Shown here one piece after another: positions 51,253 through 61,410 of a stretch of DNA of 64,000 bases (position 1 is the first letter of the stretch; every line of letters begins with the position of its first letter). This DNA comes from Candidatus Epulonipiscium sp. (GTDB lineage Bacteria > Bacillota > Clostridia > Lachnospirales > Defluviitaleaceae). The notes below the pieces were generated by a model that worked only from the letters and a program-made list of their open reading frames with translations, made no database searches and had not been told where the DNA came from. Location of the stretch: the NCBI GenBank assembly GCA_012521395.1, contig JAAYML010000127.1:38949-102948 (forward strand), read 5' to 3'. Made by a program: the position numbers and the translations under genes.

Positions 51253-51714
51253 TCAATGATTAGTTTTTATTTTTTCTATAGAGTAAATTTTAACCCTGCC
51301 TGTTGCCGGTACTACTGTAATTTTAACTCTAAAATGCTTTGAACGCAAACATATTCTTCCCCCTGAACCAGTCGTACCTTTAATCGTAAATTTTATGGTA
51401 TTATCCGTTGAAAAAACAGCTTCTTCTATTTCGATGCCTTCATTTAAGTATACAACTTTATGATGAGGACCAAAAGCATCAGAAGTAATAAAATATAAAT
51501 TACTATCTTTATATATTTTCATCCAATAGCGTTTACTGTCTTTTACAGCTTTTGTCTTTGTGTAGAGAATATCAGATTTTAATTCCATGGCTGCTGCTTT
51601 TAATGCGTACCGCTCTGTAATATGCAAAGAAGGTACTACAATTGCAGCAATAATTAAAATAATACTAAGGACAATAATAAGCTCAATTAAAGTAAAGCCG
51701 TCTTTTCTTTTCAA
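51253..51714 (-). CDS. Type IV prepilin-like protein (GspH type)
   Basis: MKRKDG|FTLIELIIVLSIILIIAAIVVPSL prepilin motif. Confidence 0.9.
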   Translation of the reverse strand: MKRKDGFTLIELIIVLSIILIIAAIVVPSLHITERYALKAAAMELKSDILYTKTKAVKDSKRYWMKIYKDSNLYFITSDAFGPHHKVVYLNEGIEIEEAVFSTDNTIKFTIKGTTGSGGRICLRSKHFRVKITVVPATGRVKIYSIEKIKTNH

Positions 51715-52610
51715 GAAAATCCTTCTTTCCAGTCCTTATTTTCCTTCAGTTTTTTCTTAAGGCTTTGGTACAAACTCGCTATTTTATCTTTTGAGATCTC
51801 TTGTCCAATCCAAATTTCATAAGCTTTTACAGCCTGATAAAAAAGCATACCAAATCCATTGACTGTTTTACAGCCAGCTTTTTTAGCCTGTTTTAAAAAT
51901 AAGCTTTCCCAAGGGTTATAAATAATGTCTACGGCAACTGTAATTTTATTAAAAAAGCTATCGTCATTTACAGGGGATTGTCCTTCCTGGGGATGCATAC
52001 CTAAAGAAGTCGTCTGCAGGCATATATCCACGTCATTGAGTAAATGGATATCGGACAGGGGCAAAACTTCAATTGGCAGAGAATAATATTGCTGAACAGC
52101 CTTAGCCAAATCTTCTGCTCTTTTTTCTGTACGGTTCGCAATATAAATTTTTTTTGCCTTTTGTGAACTCAAAGCCATGGCCGCAGCTTTTGCTGCCCCA
52201 CCTGCACCAATAATAAGAATGTTATGATTTTCTATCTGGATTTGTTCTTCTTTAAGGGACATTAACAGCCCACAGGCATCCGTATTATAACCTACATAGC
52301 CTCCCTCAGATTTTTTCAGGGTATTCACTGCCCCAATTTGTTTTCCATATGCATCCATTTCAATCAGATGGGGTATGACAGCTTCTTTATAGGGATAAGT
52401 AACATTTAAGCCCTGAATATTTAGTTCATAGGCTCCTTCTAAAGCAGCTTTTAATCCCTGGGAAAAAACTTCAAAAGGTACATAAACAGCATTATTTCCT
52501 AAAATTTTATTTAGACTGTTATGAATTAAGGGGGATAAAGTATGGGCAATTGGATTCCCAATTAAACCATATACTCTTGTATCTCCCTGAACGAAATTTA
52601 CTACTGTCAT
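51711..52610 (-). CDS. aroE: Shikimate dehydrogenase
   Basis: YGLIGNPIAHTLSPLIHN; NVTYPYKEAV; IGAGGAAKAAA. Confidence 0.97.
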   Translation of the reverse strand: MTVVNFVQGDTRVYGLIGNPIAHTLSPLIHNSLNKILGNNAVYVPFEVFSQGLKAALEGAYELNIQGLNVTYPYKEAVIPHLIEMDAYGKQIGAVNTLKKSEGGYVGYNTDACGLLMSLKEEQIQIENHNILIIGAGGAAKAAAMALSSQKAKKIYIANRTEKRAEDLAKAVQQYYSLPIEVLPLSDIHLLNDVDICLQTTSLGMHPQEGQSPVNDDSFFNKITVAVDIIYNPWESLFLKQAKKAGCKTVNGFGMLFYQAVKAYEIWIGQEISKDKIASLYQSLKKKLKENKDWKEGFS

Positions 52611-53116
52611 TATTTCTTACTCCTTTGACGCTGATATAGACGGATAATAATTCTTTCCAGGCCTCTTTTTATTTTGGTAATCCACTCATCACGGGCACTG
52701 ACAGGAACAACTAAAATGGTTTTAAGACCTAAACGATTACCTCCCCATACATCCGTAAATACCTGATCTCCTATAACCACCGTGTTGTCTTTATGTGTCC
52801 CCATAAGATTCATTGCCTTAAGAAAACTCTTTCTTCTGGGTTTTGAAGCCTTATGAATGGCATAGAGTTTTAAGTCTTCGTTAAACTTTATAACCCTTTC
52901 CTCAGTATTATTGGAAACTAAACAAATTTTAAACCCTTTTTCCTTTAATTTCTCAAAAAAAGAGATTAATTTTTGATTTGGATACGCTACGTCATAAGGA
53001 ACGAGCGTATTATCAATATCAAAAATTAATCCTTTAATCTTAAGTCTCATTAATTCTTCTATATTCAGCTCAAAAACCGAATCAATATAATCAAAAGGAA
53101 ATAATTGTCTTAGCAT
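52610..53116 (-). CDS. YqeG family HAD-IIIA phosphatase
   Basis: KGLIFDIDNTLVPYD; GDQVFTDVWGGNRLG. Confidence 0.94.
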   Translation of the reverse strand: MLRQLFPFDYIDSVFELNIEELMRLKIKGLIFDIDNTLVPYDVAYPNQKLISFFEKLKEKGFKICLVSNNTEERVIKFNEDLKLYAIHKASKPRRKSFLKAMNLMGTHKDNTVVIGDQVFTDVWGGNRLGLKTILVVPVSARDEWITKIKRGLERIIIRLYQRQRSKK

Positions 53117-53157
53117 GCCACACCTCGCTGTAAATCATAGATTAGAAAGCAGTCATT

Positions 53158-54558
53158 TTAAAAATTTGATGGTACATTTTCTGAACCTTTAGTTCCCTCA
53201 GAATTATTAGTTGTTGCTCCCTCATTTTCATTTGCATTTTGATCTGTTTGTGTATTATCCGCCGAAATATCGGATCCACTTATTTCAAGGTCAAATGCAG
53301 GGAAAGGTCTCTTGATATACTCATACTGAATTCTTGTAATTCTGGTAACCGTTTCTTCGTCAATTTCCACCTCTTCTACCTGGAAATAATATCTGTATTC
53401 TACCTTTTCTTTTGAGTAATCTGACAACTCTGCTACAGCTGGAATGTTAACAATATAGACTCTTCCACCTCTGGAAGTTCTTGAATGAACATCCACTTTA
53501 ATATCCTGTATGTTTACATTTAAATTAATGATATCATCTTTTGTAGGAATAATCATCTTCGGATATTGATTTCTATAATTGTTTTCATCCGGAACAAGGT
53601 ATTCTGCAATTGCTAAATCAGTCAGAGCCTGAGCAAAAATATCAAAATTTGCATCAAAAGCATATTCATAATATAAATGGTCATCTTTATTCATGTTGAA
53701 AAATTTATTAACAAACTCTCTGATTAAAAGGGAATCTGCACTAAGTGGCTTATCAATATAATTTATAGGTTTTGCAAAGCTGTTGTTTACAATAGTTCTT
53801 CTGTCTTCTTCTGAAACAGCTTTTTCTCCTTCTTCCTTTAAATAGTAAAATTTAATTTTATTATTTTTATCCTGTATTTTGGCAACATAAGTACATTCAA
53901 GCAAGATTTCATCTTTTTCACTGTCTTCAATAATGATATTGGGATTAATTAAATCATAATAATTTGTCTCAGGATTAAAGCTGAATAATTCATAAAATCT
54001 TTCCTGTGGTATTGTATTGGCCTTTACTTTTACATGAATTAAATAAGTATACGCTTTATCTTTACCATCATTAATATCTTCCTGACTTATTAAATTATAT
54101 TCCAGGTCTTCTACCTTGTTGTAATTAACAACTACATTACCGTTGATTAATAAAAATCGTGGGAAATGGATATCCGTGGTGAAATAATTCTTTTTTAAAT
54201 TTTTTTCCAGTTCTGCAGTCATATAATTTTCTAAACGTTCAAGACTAGCCTGCTTAAAGCTTTCATATACTTCCCTGTAATTGTCATTAGGAATTATAGG
54301 ATAACGGTTTAAGTCTATTAAAACATTCGTTGGAGCATTGTAATACTGATTAAAAAACTTTACAAGTTCATTTTTGATTTTGTCCTGGTCTGGCTTTACG
54401 TCTACTTCTTCTTTCTCCTCAATATTCTCCACCTCTTCAGAAATTAAGTCTGTAACATCCCTGGAAGTAGAATTAAGGAAACTGCACCCAACTAATAATA
54501 GAGACATCAAAACAAACGCAAGCCAGGATTTCCAATGTATATACTTCAAAGTCACCAC
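53158..54558 (-). CDS. Uncharacterised lipoprotein next to pilus cluster
   Basis: Lipobox LLLVGC; low-complexity N/T/E/Q/S-rich C-terminus. Confidence 0.7.
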   Translation of the reverse strand: MVTLKYIHWKSWLAFVLMSLLLVGCSFLNSTSRDVTDLISEEVENIEEKEEVDVKPDQDKIKNELVKFFNQYYNAPTNVLIDLNRYPIIPNDNYREVYESFKQASLERLENYMTAELEKNLKKNYFTTDIHFPRFLLINGNVVVNYNKVEDLEYNLISQEDINDGKDKAYTYLIHVKVKANTIPQERFYELFSFNPETNYYDLINPNIIIEDSEKDEILLECTYVAKIQDKNNKIKFYYLKEEGEKAVSEEDRRTIVNNSFAKPINYIDKPLSADSLLIREFVNKFFNMNKDDHLYYEYAFDANFDIFAQALTDLAIAEYLVPDENNYRNQYPKMIIPTKDDIINLNVNIQDIKVDVHSRTSRGGRVYIVNIPAVAELSDYSKEKVEYRYYFQVEEVEIDEETVTRITRIQYEYIKRPFPAFDLEISGSDISADNTQTDQNANENEGATTNNSEGTKGSENVPSNF

Positions 54559-54566
54559 TCCATTCG

Positions 54567-57224
54567 TTATTTCATTCTCAAGGTTTCTAATTCATAGCGA
54601 ACCCCTTTGAAAGCTTCTATATCACTTGTGTAAAATACTGATTCAGGACTAAGTTGAATTTTTTGACTTTCTTCAGTCTTAATAGTTGCATTCATAAAGA
54701 TTTTTTCTGAATCATCTGGTTTCGCATTATAATTAGTTAATCCCAGATAATCCATCACCACTCTCTTTGCTCCAAAATTTTTACATTTTACCTTAAAGAG
54801 AATATCAGGATCATATGTTATTTCTAAATTGTTTCTAACAAGAATTCCTGCATGACTGCCACTCACTAATTGTCTTGTTGTAAGTGAATAACCTTCATGT
54901 TTACCTTTAGTAATAATAATGCCTTCGAATTCTGACACTCCATCAAAAACAACCCGTCCGTTAGAAACAATTAAAGCTTTTAACTTCTGTAAACTACCGT
55001 CTGCTCTTAAAACAATCGTTCCATTGCCCCGGTCTACAATAATGGTTTCTAAGGGCTCATCCTCTTTATCTTCTACATGAAAATCACTAATATTAATTAT
55101 TTTTTCTTCATTTTCTGCGGTTCTCACAAAGAATACAGGATTATCTGTAGACCATGTAACTTCTTCAGTAGTAAAGTCATTAAACGCATTATAAACTTCT
55201 GTTGTGGCACCAGATGGAGTTTCCGCATATACAATATCTTTATCAAAATCCATCAGATTTACGCTAACAGCCGATGTATTAATATTTTTTATGAAAATGT
55301 CCCTTCTTACAAGCATATAACCTTCGATGCCTCTGAAAGCACCCATGCTATAAAATCCAGATCCGCCATCTGAAAAATATTTTCTTTTGAGCAAGTTCAT
55401 GCTTTCATCTCCAGATAAGTAAGCGAATGCTTTTCCGCCACTGCTAATAATATCAACAGCGGTTAAATCTTCTGCCCCCTGAATACCTGCTGACCAATTA
55501 GGATTAATTTGCATTAAATTACTTTCACTGATACCACCGGCATTAAATAAACGTAAAACTTCTTCTTGCTCATCAAAAGCACCATGTGTATTAATTTGGG
55601 TCTCGCCTATACTTGTGTCAACATCAGCAGGATTACTTTTAGTAACGTAAAAATAACCATTGGCACTTATTCTTGCTGGTGCATAAAAATATGCACTAGT
55701 ATTTAACGCAATTTTATCCTTTCTGATATAATCTTTTCTTTGAGCCAGATAAATTGAATTTCCTATTGGATTTCCATTAAGATATTCTGGAAGATAGTCA
55801 ACTTCTTCATATGGTTCTCCAATGCTCTCATACAAACGGCTAAATCTTGCACCATTATCAAAACTAATCCATGCCTGGCCGTGTACAAAGGCATTCTTTC
55901 CAATGGTAATTAAAGAATTATTTCCTATACAGTAAACACCGCTCGCCTGATTAGGATCATTATTGACACCTGGCCTGTTATTAATACCAAATAAATTACC
56001 GATTATAGTTATTGTAGATTCCTCTGCATAACGATCAATCGCAACATCATTGTCAACATAAACATCTCCGCGAATCAGAATATGATGATCTTTAATAAAA
56101 TCTGACCATGTACGACTTGTCGGGTCACAATATCCTGGATAGTCATCTTCAACAGCTACTGAATGGGCAATGACATTTCCAGTTACGTCAATGACTGTTG
56201 TAGCTGTACTATTGGTAGGTGCTATCGTATGAAGATTGGCTAAAGTTACCACATCACCTTCTACTTTTAGTCTCGAACCATTAGAAACATAAACACCTCC
56301 ATATTCTTCTAATTCAGGATAGGGATGGTCAATGGTAGAAGATGGAATATAGCCTCTTGCCCTTAAATCACCTTTAACCACAACTTCTGCACCATTAGCT
56401 ACTACAAAATCTCCAAAAGTTAATACCGGACTTCTAAAAGCATTGGGAATAATACTTTCCCTGCTACCTGAAGGATCTGTTTTCTTTTTCCATTCGTACT
56501 GTTCTAACAAAATTTCTTCATGTTCGTTAAGACCAGCTAAAATTACATCTCCTTCTAGATCAAGTTCTGATAAAATATCCGTTCCGTTTTGTAAGCTCGC
56601 ATGAACTTTTAATAATAATTTATCCTTTTTATAATATTCAGGATCATCGACACCTACACCTGCTGCTGCCGCATCAGGGTCTGGCACCCTTTCCAACTCA
56701 CCTGTAACAACAATTTTATTTCTTCCATCTTTAACTTCATATTCGATTTTTAATAATTCCGGTTCATTTATAAATTTATCATTTATGAGTGCAAAAGTTT
56801 TTTTGGTTAATGCCTCTTCATATAAATTCATCTTGTCAGTAACTGAATTATATAAATAATAATTATATTTATAAGCATTTGTTTCGCTTCCATCAGGTGA
56901 ATCATCGTATTTTAATCCACCAAAATCAGATGCTTCTACTTTTTTTAAAACAGTTGATTTGGCTTCATCTGAAGCCTCCTTCATAATTCTGGGCATTTCA
57001 GCGATAATAACCTTATTGACATTATCCAGTAACTTTTCGCTAGCTGCTTCTGCGACATGATACAAATTAGAAGTCTTTTTATAAGCATTACTTACTTCAA
57101 CATTTGAAAAAGATATTGCCATAATGGCCCCACCAATAAGGAGCATCACGAGGGTCAAGAATACAACCATAACCAGGGCACTACCTTTTTCAGATTTAAG
57201 GAGTGCTTTTAAATAACTAATCAT
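54567..57224 (-). CDS. Large PilX/GspK-like pilin-related protein with repetitive beta-rich passenger
   Basis: SEKG|SALVMVVFLTLVMLLIGGAIMAISFS N-terminus; many NGxxxxVKGDxxx, ITIGKNAFV style strands. Confidence 0.75.
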   Translation of the reverse strand: MISYLKALLKSEKGSALVMVVFLTLVMLLIGGAIMAISFSNVEVSNAYKKTSNLYHVAEAASEKLLDNVNKVIIAEMPRIMKEASDEAKSTVLKKVEASDFGGLKYDDSPDGSETNAYKYNYYLYNSVTDKMNLYEEALTKKTFALINDKFINEPELLKIEYEVKDGRNKIVVTGELERVPDPDAAAAGVGVDDPEYYKKDKLLLKVHASLQNGTDILSELDLEGDVILAGLNEHEEILLEQYEWKKKTDPSGSRESIIPNAFRSPVLTFGDFVVANGAEVVVKGDLRARGYIPSSTIDHPYPELEEYGGVYVSNGSRLKVEGDVVTLANLHTIAPTNSTATTVIDVTGNVIAHSVAVEDDYPGYCDPTSRTWSDFIKDHHILIRGDVYVDNDVAIDRYAEESTITIIGNLFGINNRPGVNNDPNQASGVYCIGNNSLITIGKNAFVHGQAWISFDNGARFSRLYESIGEPYEEVDYLPEYLNGNPIGNSIYLAQRKDYIRKDKIALNTSAYFYAPARISANGYFYVTKSNPADVDTSIGETQINTHGAFDEQEEVLRLFNAGGISESNLMQINPNWSAGIQGAEDLTAVDIISSGGKAFAYLSGDESMNLLKRKYFSDGGSGFYSMGAFRGIEGYMLVRRDIFIKNINTSAVSVNLMDFDKDIVYAETPSGATTEVYNAFNDFTTEEVTWSTDNPVFFVRTAENEEKIINISDFHVEDKEDEPLETIIVDRGNGTIVLRADGSLQKLKALIVSNGRVVFDGVSEFEGIIITKGKHEGYSLTTRQLVSGSHAGILVRNNLEITYDPDILFKVKCKNFGAKRVVMDYLGLTNYNAKPDDSEKIFMNATIKTEESQKIQLSPESVFYTSDIEAFKGVRYELETLRMK

Positions 57225-57246
57225 TCCCTATATCCCTCCTTTATCG

Positions 57247-58398
57247 TTAATATGTTAAAATACGATAATCGTGCGCATATATATCGATCATTTCCTTTAG
57301 TATTTTTCCATTTTGACTTTGACGGGCATCTCTTACAATAATTTTGATTAAATAATTCTTCCTTGGAATAAATTTAGTATTCATTTCTACATAAATATTT
57401 CCGCTGTTACTCATAATTTCTTCGAAGCTTTGATCACCATCGTTTACAACTTTTTGAATGGGTAAAATTGTTATTTTATCATCATATTGATCCGTTGAAC
57501 GGAAAGTGGATATAATTACTTTAGCTTTAGACTCATTTTCAACTCTTATCAGCATTTCCTCTTCATTTTTTAAATCATCGTTGGCTCTTGTCATATCAAT
57601 ATTAAGTCTAATAACATCCGTAGTGTTTAAAGTAGGATTTTTACCTACTTTAATATCATACTTCCTTTTTGTACCATCATACTTGATTGTTATATCCGTT
57701 CCATTTTTGGGAATAGCAGTGTTCCACGTACCGTTTATATAGCCAAAAGTTAAGTCTTCAACAATTTTACTGGGATCACCAGTAGGATTATAATTATAAG
57801 TTGAATCATAAGTATATTCTGACTTAAAATAAGTCACATAATTTTCAGATAACAAGGTGAAATCTACTGTATTTAAAGGAGTAGCAGGAAAAGAATCTCC
57901 TTCAACTACAGGAACGGTCATGGGACCTTTTTTCAAAATATATAAATCTGTGGGATCCCCCATAGAATAACTGTCAGTAGTCGCGTCTATTTCTTTAATA
58001 TAAACTTCGTAATAATAATCGTTTGCTTTAAAAATATTATTAAAAGCTGATTCTGTCATCTCTAAAAAACTGTCAATTTCAACTGGAACGCCCTTTTGAC
58101 CAATCGGATCATTTATGGTAGTGTCATGAAGTGGGTCATACTTGGCTAATTTTTCAGTAATTTTCTTTTTGATTTCTTCTGAAAGATTTTCAGACATTAC
58201 GGTTGCGTCATAGTATCTTTTGCTGTTAGCCGTATTATTTCCTGAGGTCAGAACCATTGAGAAAATCGGAATGATAAAAATAGAAAATATAGCAATTGCC
58301 ACAATAATTTCAATCAGAGTAACACCAGATTCATTTTTGATTATATAATTTTTTAACCAATCCTTTACCCTAACCATAGCGATTCTCCTTAACCTCAT
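57247..58398 (-). CDS. PilV-like minor prepilin
   Basis: NESG|VTLIEIIVAIAIFSIFIIPIFSMV. Confidence 0.88.
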   Translation of the reverse strand: MRLRRIAMVRVKDWLKNYIIKNESGVTLIEIIVAIAIFSIFIIPIFSMVLTSGNNTANSKRYYDATVMSENLSEEIKKKITEKLAKYDPLHDTTINDPIGQKGVPVEIDSFLEMTESAFNNIFKANDYYYEVYIKEIDATTDSYSMGDPTDLYILKKGPMTVPVVEGDSFPATPLNTVDFTLLSENYVTYFKSEYTYDSTYNYNPTGDPSKIVEDLTFGYINGTWNTAIPKNGTDITIKYDGTKRKYDIKVGKNPTLNTTDVIRLNIDMTRANDDLKNEEEMLIRVENESKAKVIISTFRSTDQYDDKITILPIQKVVNDGDQSFEEIMSNSGNIYVEMNTKFIPRKNYLIKIIVRDARQSQNGKILKEMIDIYAHDYRILTY

Positions 58399-59714
58399 TA
58401 TTTATAAACAACCATTATATTATCCACAACTTCACCTGGATTTATCTGAGTTGAACTCTTAGTTGAGAAAATACTTATTCTGTCTTTATAACTACCATTC
58501 ACTTCAACACGCAAAACTTTACCTGTATTATTGGTTATGTTAATTGTAGTGTGTAATAACTGACTTTCCCTTAGTTCTAACACTGTGGAATTAATGACTA
58601 ACCTACATTCTCCCAGTTCCATTTGCTTGCTGAAAGATTTTGTTCCTTCATCAACGGTCGTTAAACTATATTGATAACCATTAGGATTAAGAACAAGATC
58701 AAAAGTAGCTGGCTGAATCGTTGTTGCTTGCACAGTTGTATATTCTCCAGAATCACCAGGACCTACAATATAATAATTATCTCCTGATTCATAAGCATCC
58801 TTGATGGCAATTTTAAAGGTTTTAACACCAGGCTCCTCAGTCCCGGGATTCACTGGTGTAATGGGTGGCTTTACTAAATTGCTGACTTCTTTGATAAAAT
58901 CCCTTAATTCATCTGTTCTAGAACCCGCTGTATTACCACCAATTTCTTTATATATCTTTTCCTGGAGCTTTTCAATTTCTCTAATTGGATTATTATATTC
59001 AAAATCATATTCCATATAATTGCGGTTAATGATTTCATCATCTGCCTGTTGCCCATTATATAAGGAAAAGGTTCGCAAATAAATAGTAGCCAGAACATAA
59101 CCTTCCATATTGCTATTAAGATCAATATTATAGTAACCACGCATATACTCTTTGAAAGTCTCATCAATATCCGTAGTGAGTTTTACATAATAAATAGTAA
59201 AAGGTTTAATATTAGCCTTTAATTGTTCTAAATAAGTATTAACAGATTCATAATAACCGCCTACTTCCATCTCTACAAGCAATTCACGGTATTCTAAATC
59301 ACCCTGGAATTCCCCATTTGGAAGCTTATCAATATCTTCAATGTATTCACCTGAAAGTGAAACCGATTTTCTTTTCCCATTTCTAACTGTATATCTCTTA
59401 ATTATCAAATCGTTTAATTGAGCAGAGCTCTCAAAAAAATACATCTTATGAGCAAATTCTTTATAGGGAAGTATTTTTCTATTGGCAGTTGCAATTTCAT
59501 TTTCACATTCAGCAATTTCAGCTCTGACCGAATCTAATTGCAGTAATTCTGTTTCTTTTTGTTGAATTTGCCGCTTTACATCTTCTATATCATTATTTAA
59601 TTGTTTGATTTGCTGAAGTTGAGGATGTAAAATATACGTCCAGTAAAGGACTATTGATCCGATAATAAAAAGTCCAATCAGTATCACAAGCCCCCAATTA
59701 GTTTTACTCTTCAT
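58398..59714 (-). CDS. PilO-like pilus assembly protein with C-terminal extension
   Basis: Single N-terminal TM, coiled coil, position after PilN; long C-terminal region after Pro-rich VKPPITPVNPGTEEPG linker. Confidence 0.7.
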   Translation of the reverse strand: MKSKTNWGLVILIGLFIIGSIVLYWTYILHPQLQQIKQLNNDIEDVKRQIQQKETELLQLDSVRAEIAECENEIATANRKILPYKEFAHKMYFFESSAQLNDLIIKRYTVRNGKRKSVSLSGEYIEDIDKLPNGEFQGDLEYRELLVEMEVGGYYESVNTYLEQLKANIKPFTIYYVKLTTDIDETFKEYMRGYYNIDLNSNMEGYVLATIYLRTFSLYNGQQADDEIINRNYMEYDFEYNNPIREIEKLQEKIYKEIGGNTAGSRTDELRDFIKEVSNLVKPPITPVNPGTEEPGVKTFKIAIKDAYESGDNYYIVGPGDSGEYTTVQATTIQPATFDLVLNPNGYQYSLTTVDEGTKSFSKQMELGECRLVINSTVLELRESQLLHTTINITNNTGKVLRVEVNGSYKDRISIFSTKSSTQINPGEVVDNIMVVYK

Positions 59715-60306
59715 CTTGACTCACCGATCCCTTCGTTTTGTCAACATAGAGTGTGATATCATATTCTATCTGCTTGACATAATAACCTTTATCAGCAATC
59801 GTTTCTGTTTGCGTATTGATTACAGTATCCCTGATAAATGGCAAATTCATTAACTGTCCCGCATAGTCAGATACAGTCCTGAAGTCATTTGCTGCTCCAA
59901 AGATACGTATATAAGGATAGTCCCCCTGAATTTTTTCATTACTAACCTGTATTTCTGAAATATGCATTCCTGGAGGCAAATGGCCTGTCAAAATATCTAA
60001 AGTAGTCCGACTTGCAATAGTATTATAGTCTACCTGTTCTAAAAGATTATTTAATAAGACTTTTTCATCTTGTTTTTGACTGAGTTCTTTCTTTAATTCA
60101 TCAATAGTATTATATTTAGGATCTTTCAGTTCAGCATTGAGTTGCGCTAAGGTCTGCTTTTTTTCATTGATAATTCGCATAGGCGTTGTAATTAAAACAG
60201 CTAAAACTGCGATTGCAAAAATGCCAACTATAATCATAAAAAAACCAAATTTCTTTCGTTTTTCTATAAGTATATACTCCTGAGGTATTAGATTAATATC
60301 TTTCAA
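59704..60306 (-). CDS. pilN: PilN-like pilus assembly protein
   Basis: KDINLIPQEY N-terminal motif followed by TM and coiled coil; adjacent pilM. Confidence 0.9.
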   Translation of the reverse strand: MKDINLIPQEYILIEKRKKFGFFMIIVGIFAIAVLAVLITTPMRIINEKKQTLAQLNAELKDPKYNTIDELKKELSQKQDEKVLLNNLLEQVDYNTIASRTTLDILTGHLPPGMHISEIQVSNEKIQGDYPYIRIFGAANDFRTVSDYAGQLMNLPFIRDTVINTQTETIADKGYYVKQIEYDITLYVDKTKGSVSQDEE

Positions 60307-60318
60307 GTTGATTCCCCC

Positions 60319-61386
60319 CTATTGTACTCTCGTAATTAAACCAAGAACATTTGACAAATAAAGAAAATCATTTTTGAAATTAACCGCATCTCTTGCTTTA
60401 ATGTTGTCTAATATGTCTCCTCTGACAGTATTTATACCAAAAGCCTTGCCAATATATCTGTCAAAATTTTTAAGAAAAGCGCCTCCACCAATTAAATAAA
60501 TAGTTTTTACTTTTCTTGCATTATTTCTAGTATAGTAGAAGTCTAATACCCGGCTAATTTCCTGCACTAAATTTGTATCAATTATTGGCTTTATGATATG
60601 ACTGATATGGCTTCCATATAGATCATCATCAGGCGCTTTATCATCATCATAAATAGCCCCATATCTCCTTTTAAAAATTTCTACTTGTTCATAACTTTCT
60701 TCGCTAAATTCTTTAGCAATAATATTGTTTAACTCATCAAAACCATATAAGATGGTACGTGTAAATAATATTTTTCCATCAGACACAATAGTGGCTGTTG
60801 TGGTTTGTCCACCAATATCTAAAAGCATAATGGAATAAGGTTCTTCTCCCTGGAAGGACATCGATTTATGGGCATAAAGGTTAGCAACTGAATTAGCGGC
60901 TATGTCGATAAACTTAACCTTTAAATTTAACCGCCTTAGTAAATCCATAGCTCCATTAATCATATTATTGGGAGCAGCAACTAATAAAACGTTTAACTTT
61001 TTGCCTTCGTCTGTATTCAAGACCTCCAAAATCTTAAAATCCGTCTGATAGTCTGACACATCTATAGGAAAATACTCCTCTTTTTGGTATTCAAGGACAT
61101 TTCTTAGTTCTTTTTCTTCCATATATGGTACAACAACATCCCTGGTAATAATGGATGTACTCTGTATGGTAATAGCAGCATTCTGCTCCGTAATATGTTT
61201 CTTTTTTAACAAATGAAAAGCAGCATTATAAACAGCTTCCATATCTACTATGAAGCCGTCACGGACAGCATTATTAGGTGTTGGATCTATTCCATAGTTT
61301 TGGACATGAATAATCCTCCCTTTTTTTGTGCCCAGTACAAACTTAATATTACTGTTCCCAATTTCAATGCCAAGCAATTGTCCCAT
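60319..61386 (-). CDS. pilM: PilM-like actin-fold pilus assembly protein
   Basis: LGIEIGNSNIKFVLG; MLLDIGGQTTTATIV; IYLIGGGAFLKNF. Confidence 0.93.
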   Translation of the reverse strand: MGQLLGIEIGNSNIKFVLGTKKGRIIHVQNYGIDPTPNNAVRDGFIVDMEAVYNAAFHLLKKKHITEQNAAITIQSTSIITRDVVVPYMEEKELRNVLEYQKEEYFPIDVSDYQTDFKILEVLNTDEGKKLNVLLVAAPNNMINGAMDLLRRLNLKVKFIDIAANSVANLYAHKSMSFQGEEPYSIMLLDIGGQTTTATIVSDGKILFTRTILYGFDELNNIIAKEFSEESYEQVEIFKRRYGAIYDDDKAPDDDLYGSHISHIIKPIIDTNLVQEISRVLDFYYTRNNARKVKTIYLIGGGAFLKNFDRYIGKAFGINTVRGDILDNIKARDAVNFKNDFLYLSNVLGLITRVQ

Positions 61387-61410
61387 ATTCACACCCCTCA
61401 TTTGATTAAT

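Noticed and set aside
58904-59167. 87-aa same-strand alternate-frame ORF within the PilO-like gene
   Set aside because: Nested in a supported CDS without its own RBS; hydrophobicity due to AT-rich codons
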